Assembly: GCA_963971405.1 (NCBI GenBank)
Contig: OZ020490.1
Coordinates: 14,905,464 to 14,969,463, forward strand
Origin: Psococerastis gibbosa
Lineage: Eukaryota > Arthropoda > Insecta > Psocodea > Psocidae
Length of the DNA stretch: 64,000 nt
Direction: 5' to 3'
Shown: positions 1 to 12,200 of the stretch, in pieces
How the letters are laid out: each line of letters begins with the position of its first letter
How positions within the stretch are numbered: position 1 is the stretch's first letter
The notes under the pieces: model-generated
The model's database searches: none
What the model saw: only the letters and a program-made list of their open reading frames with translations
Told to the model about the DNA's origin: nothing
Position numbers and translations under genes: made by a program

Positions 1-476
1 TACAGAACAATACTTTAGAATTTTAATAAGAATAAGCACTCCTTGGCACAAGAGTCTAGTCTATAGAGATAGTAGTTTTCAGCAACTAACGAAATAAATC
101 CGATTAAATAAATAATAAATATTGTATATAAGGTACCATATTACAATATACAGTATGTATATGTAGCCAAGTAGGTGTATTATAAATTACTATGGTCTAT
201 ACAATCATGCAAAATTATTGTATGGCTTTCATAATACTACAGGAATAATAATATAAAATCAAATACAGAAAATGTTCTTTATAGTTATTGGTTTCAGAGG
301 TTGATGTTAAAATGAAAGTTGAAAATAGTTAGTTCCTTTGTGCAACATACATACATACACATGAGATTGAAAATTTTAAAATGGAAAATAGCGTCTTTGA
401 AGTGGAACGCCGTAATTAAAAATGACCAATAATGAATAATATAATCACAAGTCTATAAAAAAAAGAGTTTCATGTG
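1..476. other. AT-rich intergenic DNA, nothing recognised
   Basis: I see no coding similarity, tRNA or clear repeat boundary here. A few short A/T runs and a short ACAT-type repeat near 350 are the only structure. Confidence 0.5.
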
Positions 477-610
477 TAACTGCAAAGGCTTTCACGGCCG
501 GAGTAATTTGAAGAACAAGTAGAATCCGCAGCTGTTGACGAAACGCTTGAAGTTCACTTTCATATCGACCACGGTCCATCAGCCCGCGTTCTACTGGTTA
601 TTCTCAGTTT
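477..610. repeat. Inverted-half fragment of a dispersed element (Penelope-type end)
   Basis: Bases 530-595 run in the same direction as 26163-26240 (shared GTTGACGAAACG and TCGACCACGG). Bases 477-527 are the reverse complement of 26210-26262 (shared CCGGCCGTGAAAGCC). Two halves of one element are therefore joined head to head. Similar pieces flank a MITE at 15020-15550. The CTGAAGATG...GACGAAACG layout resembles Penelope-like element ends; the family assignment is inference. Confidence 0.45.
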
Positions 611-846
611 CATATGTTACAAATCAACGACTACCCATTGAAATTTGAAAGCCTGCGACAAGCACACGCAGTCTATGACTCATATCATACACACCACTAC
701 CATAAACCGAACATCCCAAAGCATTAATAAATACATAGACTCAGAAACATTTAACTTATCCTATGGAGCGTTTTCTTACTCTCTAACCCATCAAAGGTTT
801 CATAAGCTATCAAATTTGGTGGCAATCATCCAATGCAATCACAGAT

Positions 847-1174
847 CTGCAGCCCTATTATGGCGATTTGGGATTAATATAACACCCGGGGTTTATTCAA
901 TTGTTGCGTAGGAAATTCAAATTGATAAATTAATATTTTTGGGGAGTTTTCAATTTTTTCTCCCTTAGATGTAGACACATTAATTAAAATTCTTATTATA
1001 TTTCAAAATTCTACCTCTACATTTTAATGTTTATTAATATTTCCTTCAATTATTGCCACCATTCTCTTGTATTCTAATTATATTCTAACACCGTCACGTG
1101 ACACGTTCCTACTGCGGTATTAAAAATAAACCCCGGTATTATGATAATCCCAAACTGCCATGATAGGGCTGCAG
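847..1174. mobile_element. MITE with CTGCAGCCCTAT terminal inverted repeats
   Basis: The two ends are imperfect inverted repeats of about 48 bp: CTGCAGCCCTATTATGGC at the left and the complement of GCCATGATAGGGCTGCAG at the right, both running into a shared CCGGGGTTTA segment. No coding capacity is seen. Related ends occur near 3517-3562, 36385-36553, 50065-50140 and 52400-52456. Confidence 0.7.
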
Positions 1175-1441
1175 AGTCGAGAGTCGTTAATATTAAATTT
1201 TATTGACCCTCATTGATGATTGCATGGAATAGATACGAGCAATTTTAATAGATTACGAAAACTTTCATATTTTATGCACAAAATCATTACCATTCATATA
1301 CGAGTAGTACAAGGTAGAAAAATAACTCCATGATTAAACAAATACAGTTACGACAAATTTGACAGCCTATACCTGAGGTTATATACGATAGACTCCTATT
1401 ACGCAGAATTTTTTACGCTTAAAGACTTTTGTCGCTGAACC

Positions 1442-1828
1442 TTAAGAGTGTACAGCCTGTAGGAAATTGGCAGCCCGAAATTTAATGCATTTTTTATTTA
1501 ATTAACTAAGCAAATTATTAAAGATTTGGCTCATTTAAGTTGTAGAAGACTACTTCATGCAACATATAGTAAGGTATTTTTAGTTTTCGAAATTGTAGTT
1601 TTTTTATAAAACCGATTATACATGAAAAGTTATTGTTTATAAAATATTATCATGTTTATGAAAAAAGTACAATTTCGAAAATTAAAAATATCTTATTATA
1701 TGATGCATGAAGTAGTGCTCTACAACTTTAATGAGCCAAATCTTTAATAACATGCTTAGTTAATTAAATGAAAAATAAAAAGTATTAAATTACGAGCTGC
1801 CAATTTCCTACAGGCTGTACACTCTTAA
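1442..1828. mobile_element. Palindromic TTAA-flanked MITE, copy 1
   Basis: The element starts TTAAGAGTGTACAGCC and ends with the complement, GGCTGTACACTCTTAA. The interior (TTTTCGAAATTGTAGTTTTT and its complement) is also self-complementary, so almost the whole 387 bp can fold into one hairpin. TTAA at each edge fits the piggyBac-type duplication. It carries no open frame. Other copies are at 25182, 36265, 49409 and about 57908, with a half copy near 5027-5249. Confidence 0.75.
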
Positions 1829-2238
1829 TAATAAATGACAATGTTACAAATAAACGAAATCAGAATAATCGGCTAAAATGATAATAGTAATGAACAAAAC
1901 TAATTAAATAAAAAAAATATGGGAAATAATTCAGAAAAAACTTGCCATTGAAAAAAATAAGACACGCCATGCATAAAGGAATCTTACGTGCACAACAATA
2001 GTATAGTTTTGATACATTGTGCTCTTGACCACCCTGGGAACCGACGCAAATTCTAAAATACTTCACAGTAACTCCGTACATTAGAAGCACAGTTGGTACA
2101 AGTTATTCTTTAAGTAAATTAACAATCTCAATAGCACACAATCAACCAATAACAAGGACGTGGGAAAGACAGCTGAAATGCTAACCATTTTCACAAATTT
2201 TTACGTATAGCAGTTAGCTCCGAATGTCATTTGTTGTG

Positions 2239-3202
2239 GGAATCACCGATTAAAAATATGCCCCCAATCGTCTTGAGCAAAGCCGGCTATTCCACTTTTC
2301 AATATTCCGTCATTTGTGCATCAATAATGGATCCGATTTTTTCTTTACTCTATGTCATTGTCCATTTTAACTTCCACATGTTAAAATTGATCAATGATCA
2401 GAGTAAAATCACGCTTTGCAAAGAATAACAAACTAAAATTAAACAATGGCGTCGTCTGGAGATGATAAATAATTGTAATTAATTTCTTGAGAAGAAACGA
2501 ATTATTTCATAATTTAAATCATAAAATTTCTTGTAGATTATAAAATTAAAAGAAAGACGGCGGGCAAACTTACAAAATTGAGAGAAAAATGAAAACAAAA
2601 ATGGTCAATTATTGAAGATAAGTGGAATGAGGCGTAAAAATATAAATGCAACATTGATGATTTTCCGTCAATGAGATTATCAAAATTGAAGAAAAATTGA
2701 CAAGTGGAATAGCCACCAAAGACAGAGATATGCCAAAATGGGATAGGATTAGAAATGAAATTATGAGAAAAGAAATCGGGGCAAGGGAGCCATTGCTGGA
2801 GAAGATAGTGAGATGGAGGTTGCAATGGTTCTGACATTTAAAGCGAATGGATAGCAATGGGTGTGTGAGGAAATGGCTGCAGGAAGAAATAGAGGGAACA
2901 CGAAGAAGAGGAAAGATACCACATTGAGGACAATTTCAGAAGTCTAATGAATGAAAATAATGAAAATATATAATATATAGATATAATAATAATAATATAA
3001 TAAAAGAGGAAATGGCTGCAGGAAGAAATAGAATAATCAGATGTGGAGAGAAGAAAGCTCAAGTTTCACATCCGGACAACAGGAGTTGGTTATTGAAGAT
3101 GAATACCAGTAATGCATCCCAAAAAGGGTCCCAAGGAGTAATTAGCCGTCCCTGCCACAAAAAGGATCAGTAACTGAGGCATTATTTTTAACCGGTGATT
3201 CC
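2239..3202. mobile_element. About 960-bp element with GGAATCACCG terminal inverted repeats
   Basis: The left end GGAATCACCGATTAAAAAT is matched by the complement of ATTTTTAACCGGTGATTCC at the right end. Inside are the shared MITE core (2375-2450: GATCAATGATCA, then AACTAAAATTAAA and ATGGCGTC) and a LINE C-terminal fragment at 2735-2940. It is a composite, non-autonomous element. Confidence 0.55.
2735..2940 (+). pseudogene. LINE reverse-transcriptase C-terminal fragment
   Basis: Translation gives RNEIMRKEIGAREPLLEKIV, then RWRLQWF, a stop, HLKRMDSNGCVRKWLQEEIE and GTRRRGK. This is the RLRWFGHVKRM...RPRGRP pattern found downstream of the reverse transcriptase in many RTE/Jockey-like LINEs. It is broken by stop codons and lies inside the 2239-3202 element. 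Confidence 0.5.
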
Positions 3203-3291
3203 TACAGTAGAATTCAAAACAAATATATAATAGCAACAACACATTGGATAATCTCAGCGAAGTAGAAGTTTTAGACAGCCTTGGTAGATTT

Positions 3292-6200
3292 CTACGATTT
3301 GAGCCCCTTACTCTTCCTCTTGATTCGCGCGTAAGGCCCTATATCCGGATCCATGATGAAATCATAAAGGACGGACGTCCAAGACGTATGCTGGGGCAGA
3401 TTATCGTAATATTCCGGAGCTATCGCTTTCACCTGTGAAAAACAATGCTAGGGCTTAAACCTTAAGGACGCCATTTCAATTTCCCGCGCATTATGAACTC
3501 ATTGTGTAAAAACAATTGAATAAACCCCGGTATTATAATCGCCATGCAGTAAGGGCTGCAGTAATCAGTTCAGAGTTCTGACCTAGATGAAAAATAATAA
3601 TAATAACAACCTTAATAAGGACGTGTTAAGGTTTAACTATTTGTGGGAAGGAAAGCGCACTACGAATGCGGCCATGGCTCTACGACGATGGGAACAGGTT
3701 GTGGTAGTATCAGTATTATTAATTATGATGATAATGATGATGGTGCACGTAATAACAGTCCTACAACACGTAGAATTGCTGATAGCGCTTTAGACAAACG
3801 CAAAACAGATTGGAAAAACGTGTTCCGATAACAGCCTCGGGATATTACCAATTGGATATAACATGATCAATTATATCTGGAGAGCTCAAATTCAAGCCAA
3901 TTCAGTACAGTTCGTCCATTCTATAATTTATATAGTCCGTAATGTCAGGCTGCTACTATAAAGTAGCTTTTTAAATTTTCAATTCCTCACATATTCCAAA
4001 AGAGCTGAAGATAAAGAAAGGTCTATAGGATGGTAAAGCCGGGTAAAAAAACATGGACGTTACAAAGAAAAATTAAAACCATTAAGATTTTGGAAGCTAA
4101 AGGTTCTGCGAAAACTCTTTGGAGAATGGAGAATAGAAACTGACACCGAACTTCTAGCACTATACCAGAAACCATCCGTTAATAATGACACAGAAACAGG
4201 CAGACTGAAATGGCTGGGTCACGTCGAAAGAATGGATGGAACTAAAGTATAGTGCCTAAGGTGGTGAAAAATGATCCAGAAGGCAGAAGATCCATGGAAA
4301 GGCCGAGGAAGAGGTGTATGGATGAAGTTAGTGAAGACGGTGGACGTTGACACCAGCCATGGAGAACAGAATCAGAGCTTTTGAAATGTGGGTATGCTGC
4401 GCGTATCCTGGATAGGCCGTGTCCCTAAAGCTGAGGTCCTGGGGGGAATGGATACAGAAGCCGAGTTGCTGACGGTTAAGAAACGGAAACTAATATACGT
4501 CGGCCATGCTATGAGGAACGAAAAGTGTCGCCTTCTGCATGTAATAATCCAAGTCCAGGGGGCTCCCGGCAGAAGAAAAACATCCTGGGCCAGTGTTTGG
4601 CAAGAGCACGACTTCCCTTTTCAGAGCAGCAGTGTCCAGGGTACAAATTGCCATGATGGTCGATAGAAGAGGCATTTAAAGAAGAAGCATGCCAATACTC
4701 ATGGACACAATATAACAGGCGTAAGTAAGACTTTACCAAGTTCGGTACGAGTAAAACCATAGGCTAAGTATAACTTAATATCTAGGCGTTCACACACCTG
4801 TGGTAATCTGGAGCCAGGCACAGCAGGGAAGTCGTGATGTTCATTGTGGTACCCTACATTGAAGGTGATCCAGTTGAGGGGGCCATAGTAAGAGTACGTT
4901 TCGTAGCCCTTACGGAACATGTAATGCTCTGAGATGAAGTGGCCCGCCACGGGGTGGAGCCCCATCGCCAGCAGGGACCCCGCTATTAGGTACACCAACA
5001 CTCGACCTCCTGCAACCGCAAATGTTGAAATTTTAATAAAATACAGTGGACGAAATTTTAGTCCCCTCTGGTTTTTATGAAAGAAGGTGCCAAAAAATTT
5101 AATATTTCCTATTATATTATGATGCACGAAGTAGTCTTGTACAACTTACATGAGCCAAATCTTCAATATCTTGCTTTGTTCATTAATTAGAAATTCGATA
5201 AAAACAACAAATTTTGGGGTGCTAATTTCTACGTAGCATGTAATCTTAACAAAAAAATTGAGACGATTCCTTGGAAGAAATCGTTGAGGGGACAGACGAC
5301 TTTATAATTGACCTTATCATATTGTATTTCTCACACATGCTGAGAAGTCCAAAGTACTTACCAAAGTATGAGTACACGAAGTAGTCAAATGCCAACTGAA
5401 CCACCAAATTGAACCCTTCCAACAGCGTAGGCGGTTTAGGGTACGTAATGACGGGTCGTAGGGCGTAGAAGAGGGGCTGCAGACAGACCCAGAAAAACTT
5501 GCCCACAGTTGTGCAGAATAGCTTGGCCTCCACGTATGTCGGAATATCGGTGTCCATTTTTTCATCCCCTTGGTACTGTAACACACAAAATAATTAAATA
5601 AAAAGATGTTACTTTTAGAAGTTAAAGATTGTTGTAGCCTGGTTCGTCTTTTATATAGCCTGATGTTTCACATTGAGACCCTCTGGTTCAGGTAGCCATT
5701 GTGGTAGGACTAAGTCTAGTTTTTGCTTCACCACAGTTCGGGTACCATACGTCCCCGTGGGGTAGCCACTCAGCAACCATCTCAAAAATTTGCCAACACC
5801 TCCTAGTGTTTAGACACTGCTGACAGGTTATTGGAAGTTTCTATCATGTATCATGTACACGGTCATTGAGGCCATCGAACATAGCAGCAATACGATGCTC
5901 AGTGTTCCAGATTGTTTACGTTGACAGATTTCTGGCAGGAGAACATGGTTGGACATGATGAAGCGCTGAGACTATACCAGTTAGTCTACGTGCGTGGCGA
6001 GTCCTGGTCACCTCCGAATTAATCGTGTGACTTCACTATGTTCCCCAAGTGGTTCGGAGCCACTATAATCAGGAGGTCCACTCTGTCAGTCAACTCCCCT
6101 TCTTTCCGAGGTGAAGGCGTCTGCCCTTAGGGTGCCTCAAGTTAACAAACAGACTCACTCCCCCCGCCAGGCTGACAGGGTTGCTAAAAGCAGAAATGCT

Positions 6201-9200
6201 GAAGGCAGGCATTAGAAACAAAAACGTTTCTGCAAGTCGGAAATTCCAACTAGAAGTGTTCCCACAAGCTATGCCGATGGATATTAGACAGTCAGAATGT
6301 CTATATGTATGTCAGAATATATTTCTAACAGTTTTCAATTTTGGCTGTACTTTCTGAACATTTCCAATTTCGAACTAGTACCAAATAGCTAGAGAGCTAA
6401 ATGCAAATGAAACCCTGAAAAGCAGAAAGCAGTCTGACAAAGACCAGCCACAACTGATGCCGGTTTTGTAGGCTTTCCCCTCTCAAAAAGATGTAATCAT
6501 CTCATTGCTTACTTACCCTATGATGCTCCAAATGGTATCCCTTAAACGTGATGGCGAATGGAAATCCTATGACTAGATTCGTGAAAATTCCAAACATTTT
6601 GTTGGCCCTTGGACGAGCACAGCCAAATGCCAAATTGTGGGCTATCTCATGGATGGCTAAAAATATAATCGTTAAAATTTAATACGGAATCGGTCCATCT
6701 CTGCTGGCGACCACTTAGGCGCCCATTCCACATACGTACAACGCCAATGAGAATTATGAAATTGAAGGACATTTCAATTTCTAATTGATGGAGGCCATTC
6801 CATACGTTTTTTTCAAAAATTGACCATTTTTAATTGAAGCGTATGCGCCAAATTTTTGAAATTTGTTTGCATTTGTTTCTTGAAATTGTATTTGTTTTCT
6901 TCGTCGCCTTATTATTTAAACCTTATTATAATTTTTATACAGAAATGCTTCCTTTTTAGAGAAATCAATTAAAATAGTTGTACTTGTCATATCCCATGAC
7001 GCCATTTCTTAATTTTAGATTGTTTGTTTCATTGTTTGTGATTTTACTCTATGATCAATTGATCATTGATCAATTTTAACAATGGCATAGAGTAAAATTG
7101 AAATGTCCTTCAATTTCATGATTTCCATTGACGTCGTACGTATGTGGAATGGGCGCCTTAACATAGTCATCGCACATGAGTAGGTGAAAAGAACTAAATA
7201 ATGACTTTTACTGAACTACTAAGCCAACTTACCGGAGTATGGACTATGAAGCCCTCTAATGAACTCAGCTAGGACCACCTACCACCGAAGCATGGTCAGA
7301 AAATGCAGCAAGTGTGGTTCTTGAGGCTTTCGGGTGAAAAACAACTTAATGGGCACTCGCTGGACTAACATTTATTGACGAGTGCGCAAAACGAAGTAAT
7401 CATGAGACACAAAAGGAAACCTTTCCCGCCTTTTCCTAATGGTAACTTTCGTTATCAGCAATAGGGGAAAACGGCGACAGCCAGGCATCTTGCAGGCTAC
7501 AATATCCTACATAGAGGATCCTCTACCAATCCACATGCATAAAACTGCGCTGGGTTGTTGTGCCACAGTGTTTTTTCATCATAGATCATCGTACAAGATA
7601 GAATAGAATAGAAAAAACCGTATATTTCTCAACAAAATGAACATGTGAACGTGAAATAACCTGTGCCCCCTCAAGCCGAAGCGTGGGAGGGTGGCACACA
7701 GATAACGAAAATTGAAATAAGGCAAAATATGGACCTGGGCGCCTGAGAAAAGAGTATCTGCAGCAAGTTATGGAGGATGTAGGGGCCAAGACATACGTGG
7801 AGCTGAAAAGGGCGTGCCAGGATCGAGGGGAGAGGAGGCATCATATTGCTGCCAACCAGCCACCCGGCTGGAACATGAATAAGAAGATGTATTTATGAGG
7901 AACAGCTTGAACGGATCGGGTATTTAAAGTGTACCTTTTTCGTCAGTTGAAGTTGGTAGGCTCGTTATGGGAGTTTCAGGTTCCATAAACAAGGCAACTT
8001 CCTGAACTAACCGATATACAGCATGACCTCGAAAGCATGATAGCCATACGAGTTAAGTCACGTGGTCCCCCCACTAGTCGAACGCGAGCGAGGCGACAAC
8101 CCATACACACCGCATTTGCATTGTCTAATGAAAATATTCATATAGGAAAAATGTCCAACCAATCAGAGCGATACCTATCATTTTTTTAATGCCAAGTCAA
8201 AATCCTCTAATTTCGGTTATAACAAAGAGGTTACCTCTCTAACCAAAGTTAATTTAATGTCAGTGTTATATATACCATAACCAAAATTAGAGGATATGGA
8301 AAAAACTGGGCTTGGCGGGATTCGAACCCACGATCTACGCCTAACCAGGGCGTCGTCTTTTCTTTTCCATATCCTCTAATTTCGGTTATAACGAGGAGGT
8401 TACCTCTTCAACCAAAGTTAATTTAATGTCAGTGTTATATATACCATATAATACTACAATGTAAATTATATATACCATAATATAATACTGCAATGTATTC
8501 TTTACTATCCTGCTGCTATCCTAACGAGGCATGACCAACAAGTGTAGCAAAATTGCAAAATGGTAGGAATCAATTTTATTTTATTTATTTTTATAAAATT
8601 TGAAACTATAGTCAGCGCAGGATTTCTGTGGCTTGTGGCTTCTTCAATTAATTTAATAGATCATACCTCATCGCACCTTGCCAAATGGCAAACAGGGCGG
8701 AAGCTAACTTATCTATCAACAGTAGAAACAGAAGTAATAGTAGACGGTTTCGCCCTGTATACGGCAAGAAAGAGACCACAAGAGATTGTTATTAGGCGGC
8801 AATTCCACCGGCGAATTTACTTCATTTGTGATTTGAGATTTGAAACATCATTAATAAGTCACTACCATATTTTAACTTAATTTATAATAGATAAGTTAAA
8901 TATCTACATAATAGTCTCCCTAAAACAAAACAAACAAAAAATCTCAAATCACAAAATATGAAGTAAAATCGCCGGTGGAATTGCCGCCTAACTGAAGTAG
9001 CAAACAAGCGGGGGAAAACCCTTACCAAACTGAAATCAAAGCAGTCAGGACATGTAGAGTAGTGGTGCGGACTCTGACTTTCACCCGAAAGGTTGTTGGT
9101 TCGAGTCCTACACTTCCTACATTTTCTGGCCATGCTTCGGAGGGCATGTAAAGCAGGCAGTCCCGGGCCTTCCTAGTTGAGTGTACGAGAGGGCTTTATA

Positions 9201-12200
9201 GCCCTGGTTGGCTTAGTAATAGAACAAAAAGTCCTTATTTATTTATTTAGCAGTGGTCTCTCTTTTGATGGGGCATGGCCATATCGTGACATCATAGCAC
9301 ATCTAATACCTTTTGAGGATGCTTCTTGCAGAATGTGTGGAGACGAGTTAGAAACTGCAGCACACATCCTCTTCGCATGCACAGCGTTCAGGCGGGAAAG
9401 GACGGTGTCTTTTGAGAAGCTTTTCCTGATAGCGCCACAATAAAAAACAGCAAGCTTCCAGACATAGTGCGGTTCGCGAAGCTTGCCGGCTTAACTAAAT
9501 GGACCGATGTCCACTAGTGCTGATAGTGCTGTTGTAATAAACTAAATAGACGGATGTCAGCACGCTGCTCAAACGGTCTAATGTGACACATGTCAGCTAA
9601 TTAATTATAAATAATAATAATACCAAAATGGAAACATTGGCAAAAAATGGACCCGAGGGGATTCTCTTAGGTTGCGCAGATGAAGAGAAAGAAGACTAAG
9701 AATGCAAAAGTATGAAATGTGAAATAATTTACTTGATAACCGATATTATTGGTAAATATCTATCTTGTTAGGCAAATTAACTTCTTAAATATAAATAATT
9801 AGATTACTCGTCTAGTCTCTGTTCTCGGAACAGAGCACGGAGGGCCTAGCTGCAAGGCCACTAGACAGGGTCCACGGGTTGCGGATAGTGGAACGGCCGC
9901 CAGATATGGCGGTTAGCTGCGGAATAAGCTGGGCTTCCAGACGAAGAAGCAGTCCCTGACAGTGTAGCGGCGAGAAAGGAGGCGGTGGTGGCGGGTGCCC
10001 GTGGCAAGGCACCGGTCTGTAAAACCCACAGTACGCCGATGAACTTCTCGTGACGTGGCGAACAAGCACCGCCACCAATAAGTGCTGCCCCTGTCCCTGT
10101 CCTTGCCCGGCCAGCCGGTTGAAGAAGTGGCTAAAAACCCCAACATGACAGGACATTTTAATGGCGTATCACATATGGCTAGGGCGTTCCTTATAGGCGA
10201 CGCGCTGCAGATAGGCCCGACTGCAGTGATAAGTACACAAGGGCCGCGTACATCATCGACAAAAGCAAGAAAGAAAAATGAGAAGAAGAGGATGAAGAAG
10301 AGAAATGAAAACGGAGGTAAGAAGACAAAAGTCCGCCTGGCTACCATAAACGTTGGCACTATGACCGGCAGAGGCCTCGAAATTGTACATCTTATGAAAG
10401 CCAGAAACATCAGCATAATGTGTGTGCAGGAGACAAGATGGAAAGGTGAGAGAAGTAAAGAACTTGGCGAGGGTTACAAGATAATTTACCACGGAAAAAC
10501 TAACAAGAAAAATGGAGTGGGAATCATTGTTGAGGAAAAGTTAAAAGATGCCATTGTCGAAGTAGTCAGGAAGAGTGACCGGCTTATTCAGTGTAAAATT
10601 TTATTGACGAACAAAACCTTCATCAATGTTATAAGTGGTTACGCCCCACAAGTTGGGTGCGATGAAGAAGATAAACAAATATTTTATGAACAGTTTGACG
10701 AATTACTGATATCTATCCCCGAAAGAGAGATGCTCTTCATAGGAGCGGACCTAAACGGTCATGTTGGAGAACACAGCAACGGGTACCCTAGCGTTCACGG
10801 AGGCAAGGGATATGGGACGCGTAACAAGCGTGCGCTGGATTGGGCTGAAGCACATGAACTAACTATCTGTAACACACAATTCACAAAGAGAACTGAACAC
10901 CTGCTCACGTATAAAAGTGGACCGCACCAGTCACAGATAGACTATGTTCTCCTACGCCAAAGAGACAGGAACGCATGTGTCGACTGCAAGGTCATCCCTG
11001 GCATCTGCACCTTCTCTCAACACAGACTGCTTGTCTGCGATCTCCAAGTCAAAGGGGCCAGGCGAGGAGACAACAGAATTTCTGAACCCAGAATTAAATG
11101 GCACCAGCTATCTGAAGAGCAGAAAAGGATCGCTTTTAGGGATAAGTTGTCCAACAGTCTGACAGTGGTACAGGAAAATTGGGATAACCTATCCATTAAT
11201 GACATATGGAACTACATTGAGAAAGAAATAATAGCGAAGGGGACAGAAATACTGGGAATGACTAAAGGGGGAAAGAACATTAAGAAGGAGACATGGTGGT
11301 GGAACGAAGACGTGCAAATTGCCCCCAAGGCAAAGAAAAAGGCATACAAGGACTGGCAGAAATCACGAACCAGTGTGGGCAAAGATATATATAAGACCGA
11401 AAAGCGCAGAGCCAAGCGAGCCGTTGCGGCCGCAAGAGATGTTGCAACCGACGGGTGGTACAGAAACCTCAACACCAGAGAGGGAGAACAACAAATCTTT
11501 AAAATTGCTAAAAGGCGACAAAAAGCGTCTCAAGACCTAGGTGCTATACTATGCATAAAGAATGAACAGGGCCAAGTGCTCACCGATAACGCTGACATCA
11601 AGGCCAGATGGAGAGAATACTTCAGTGAAATAAGGAACGTCGGCCATCCAAGAATCGCAGAGATACAAGCTAACCCTAACTGGGACGACGTGGAGGCATT
11701 CTCGGAAGATGAAGTCAACGGTGCCCTTAGGAACATGGCCGCGGGGAAAGCCACTGGACCTGATGGAGTGCCAATCGAAGCATTTAAGGCGCTGGACGAC
11801 AGTGGTGTGACTACCATGACTAAACTGATAAATCGAATCTTGGAGGAAGCAACTATCCCAGACAGATGGAGGGAAAGTATCGTCACGCCCATTTACAAAC
11901 GCAAAGGCGACGTCCAAAGCTGCGGTAACTACCGACCGATAAAACTCATGAGCCATGCAATGAAATGGACCAAGAGGGTAGTGGAACGTAGGCTGAGGGA
12001 CAAACTTGAACGTGTAATTTCCGAAAACCAGCTTGGGTTTATGAAGGGGCGAGGAACCACTGATGGTATACACATTGTGAGAACATTACAAGAAAAGTTT
12101 AGGGAGAAGAACCAGCCATTGCACCTGGGATTTGTTGACCTTGAAAAAGCATACGACCGAGTGCCAAGGAATCTTATCAGGGACTGTCTTAGGCAGATGA

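Noticed and set aside
645..911. An 88-codon open frame
   Set aside because: No motif, and it overlaps the start of the MITE at 847.
1442..1828. Repeated palindromic units resembling a CRISPR array
   Set aside because: The copies are dispersed MITEs of about 390 bp in a eukaryotic genome, with no regular spacing or spacers.
3587..3831. Two overlapping short open frames rich in AAT/ATG triplets
   Set aside because: Low-complexity sequence in DEGS1 intron 5 with no similarity or splice context.
4699..4797. Read-through extension of DEGS1 exon 5
   Set aside because: The extra residues do not resemble the family, while splicing at 4797 to 3432 restores the conserved C-terminus in frame.
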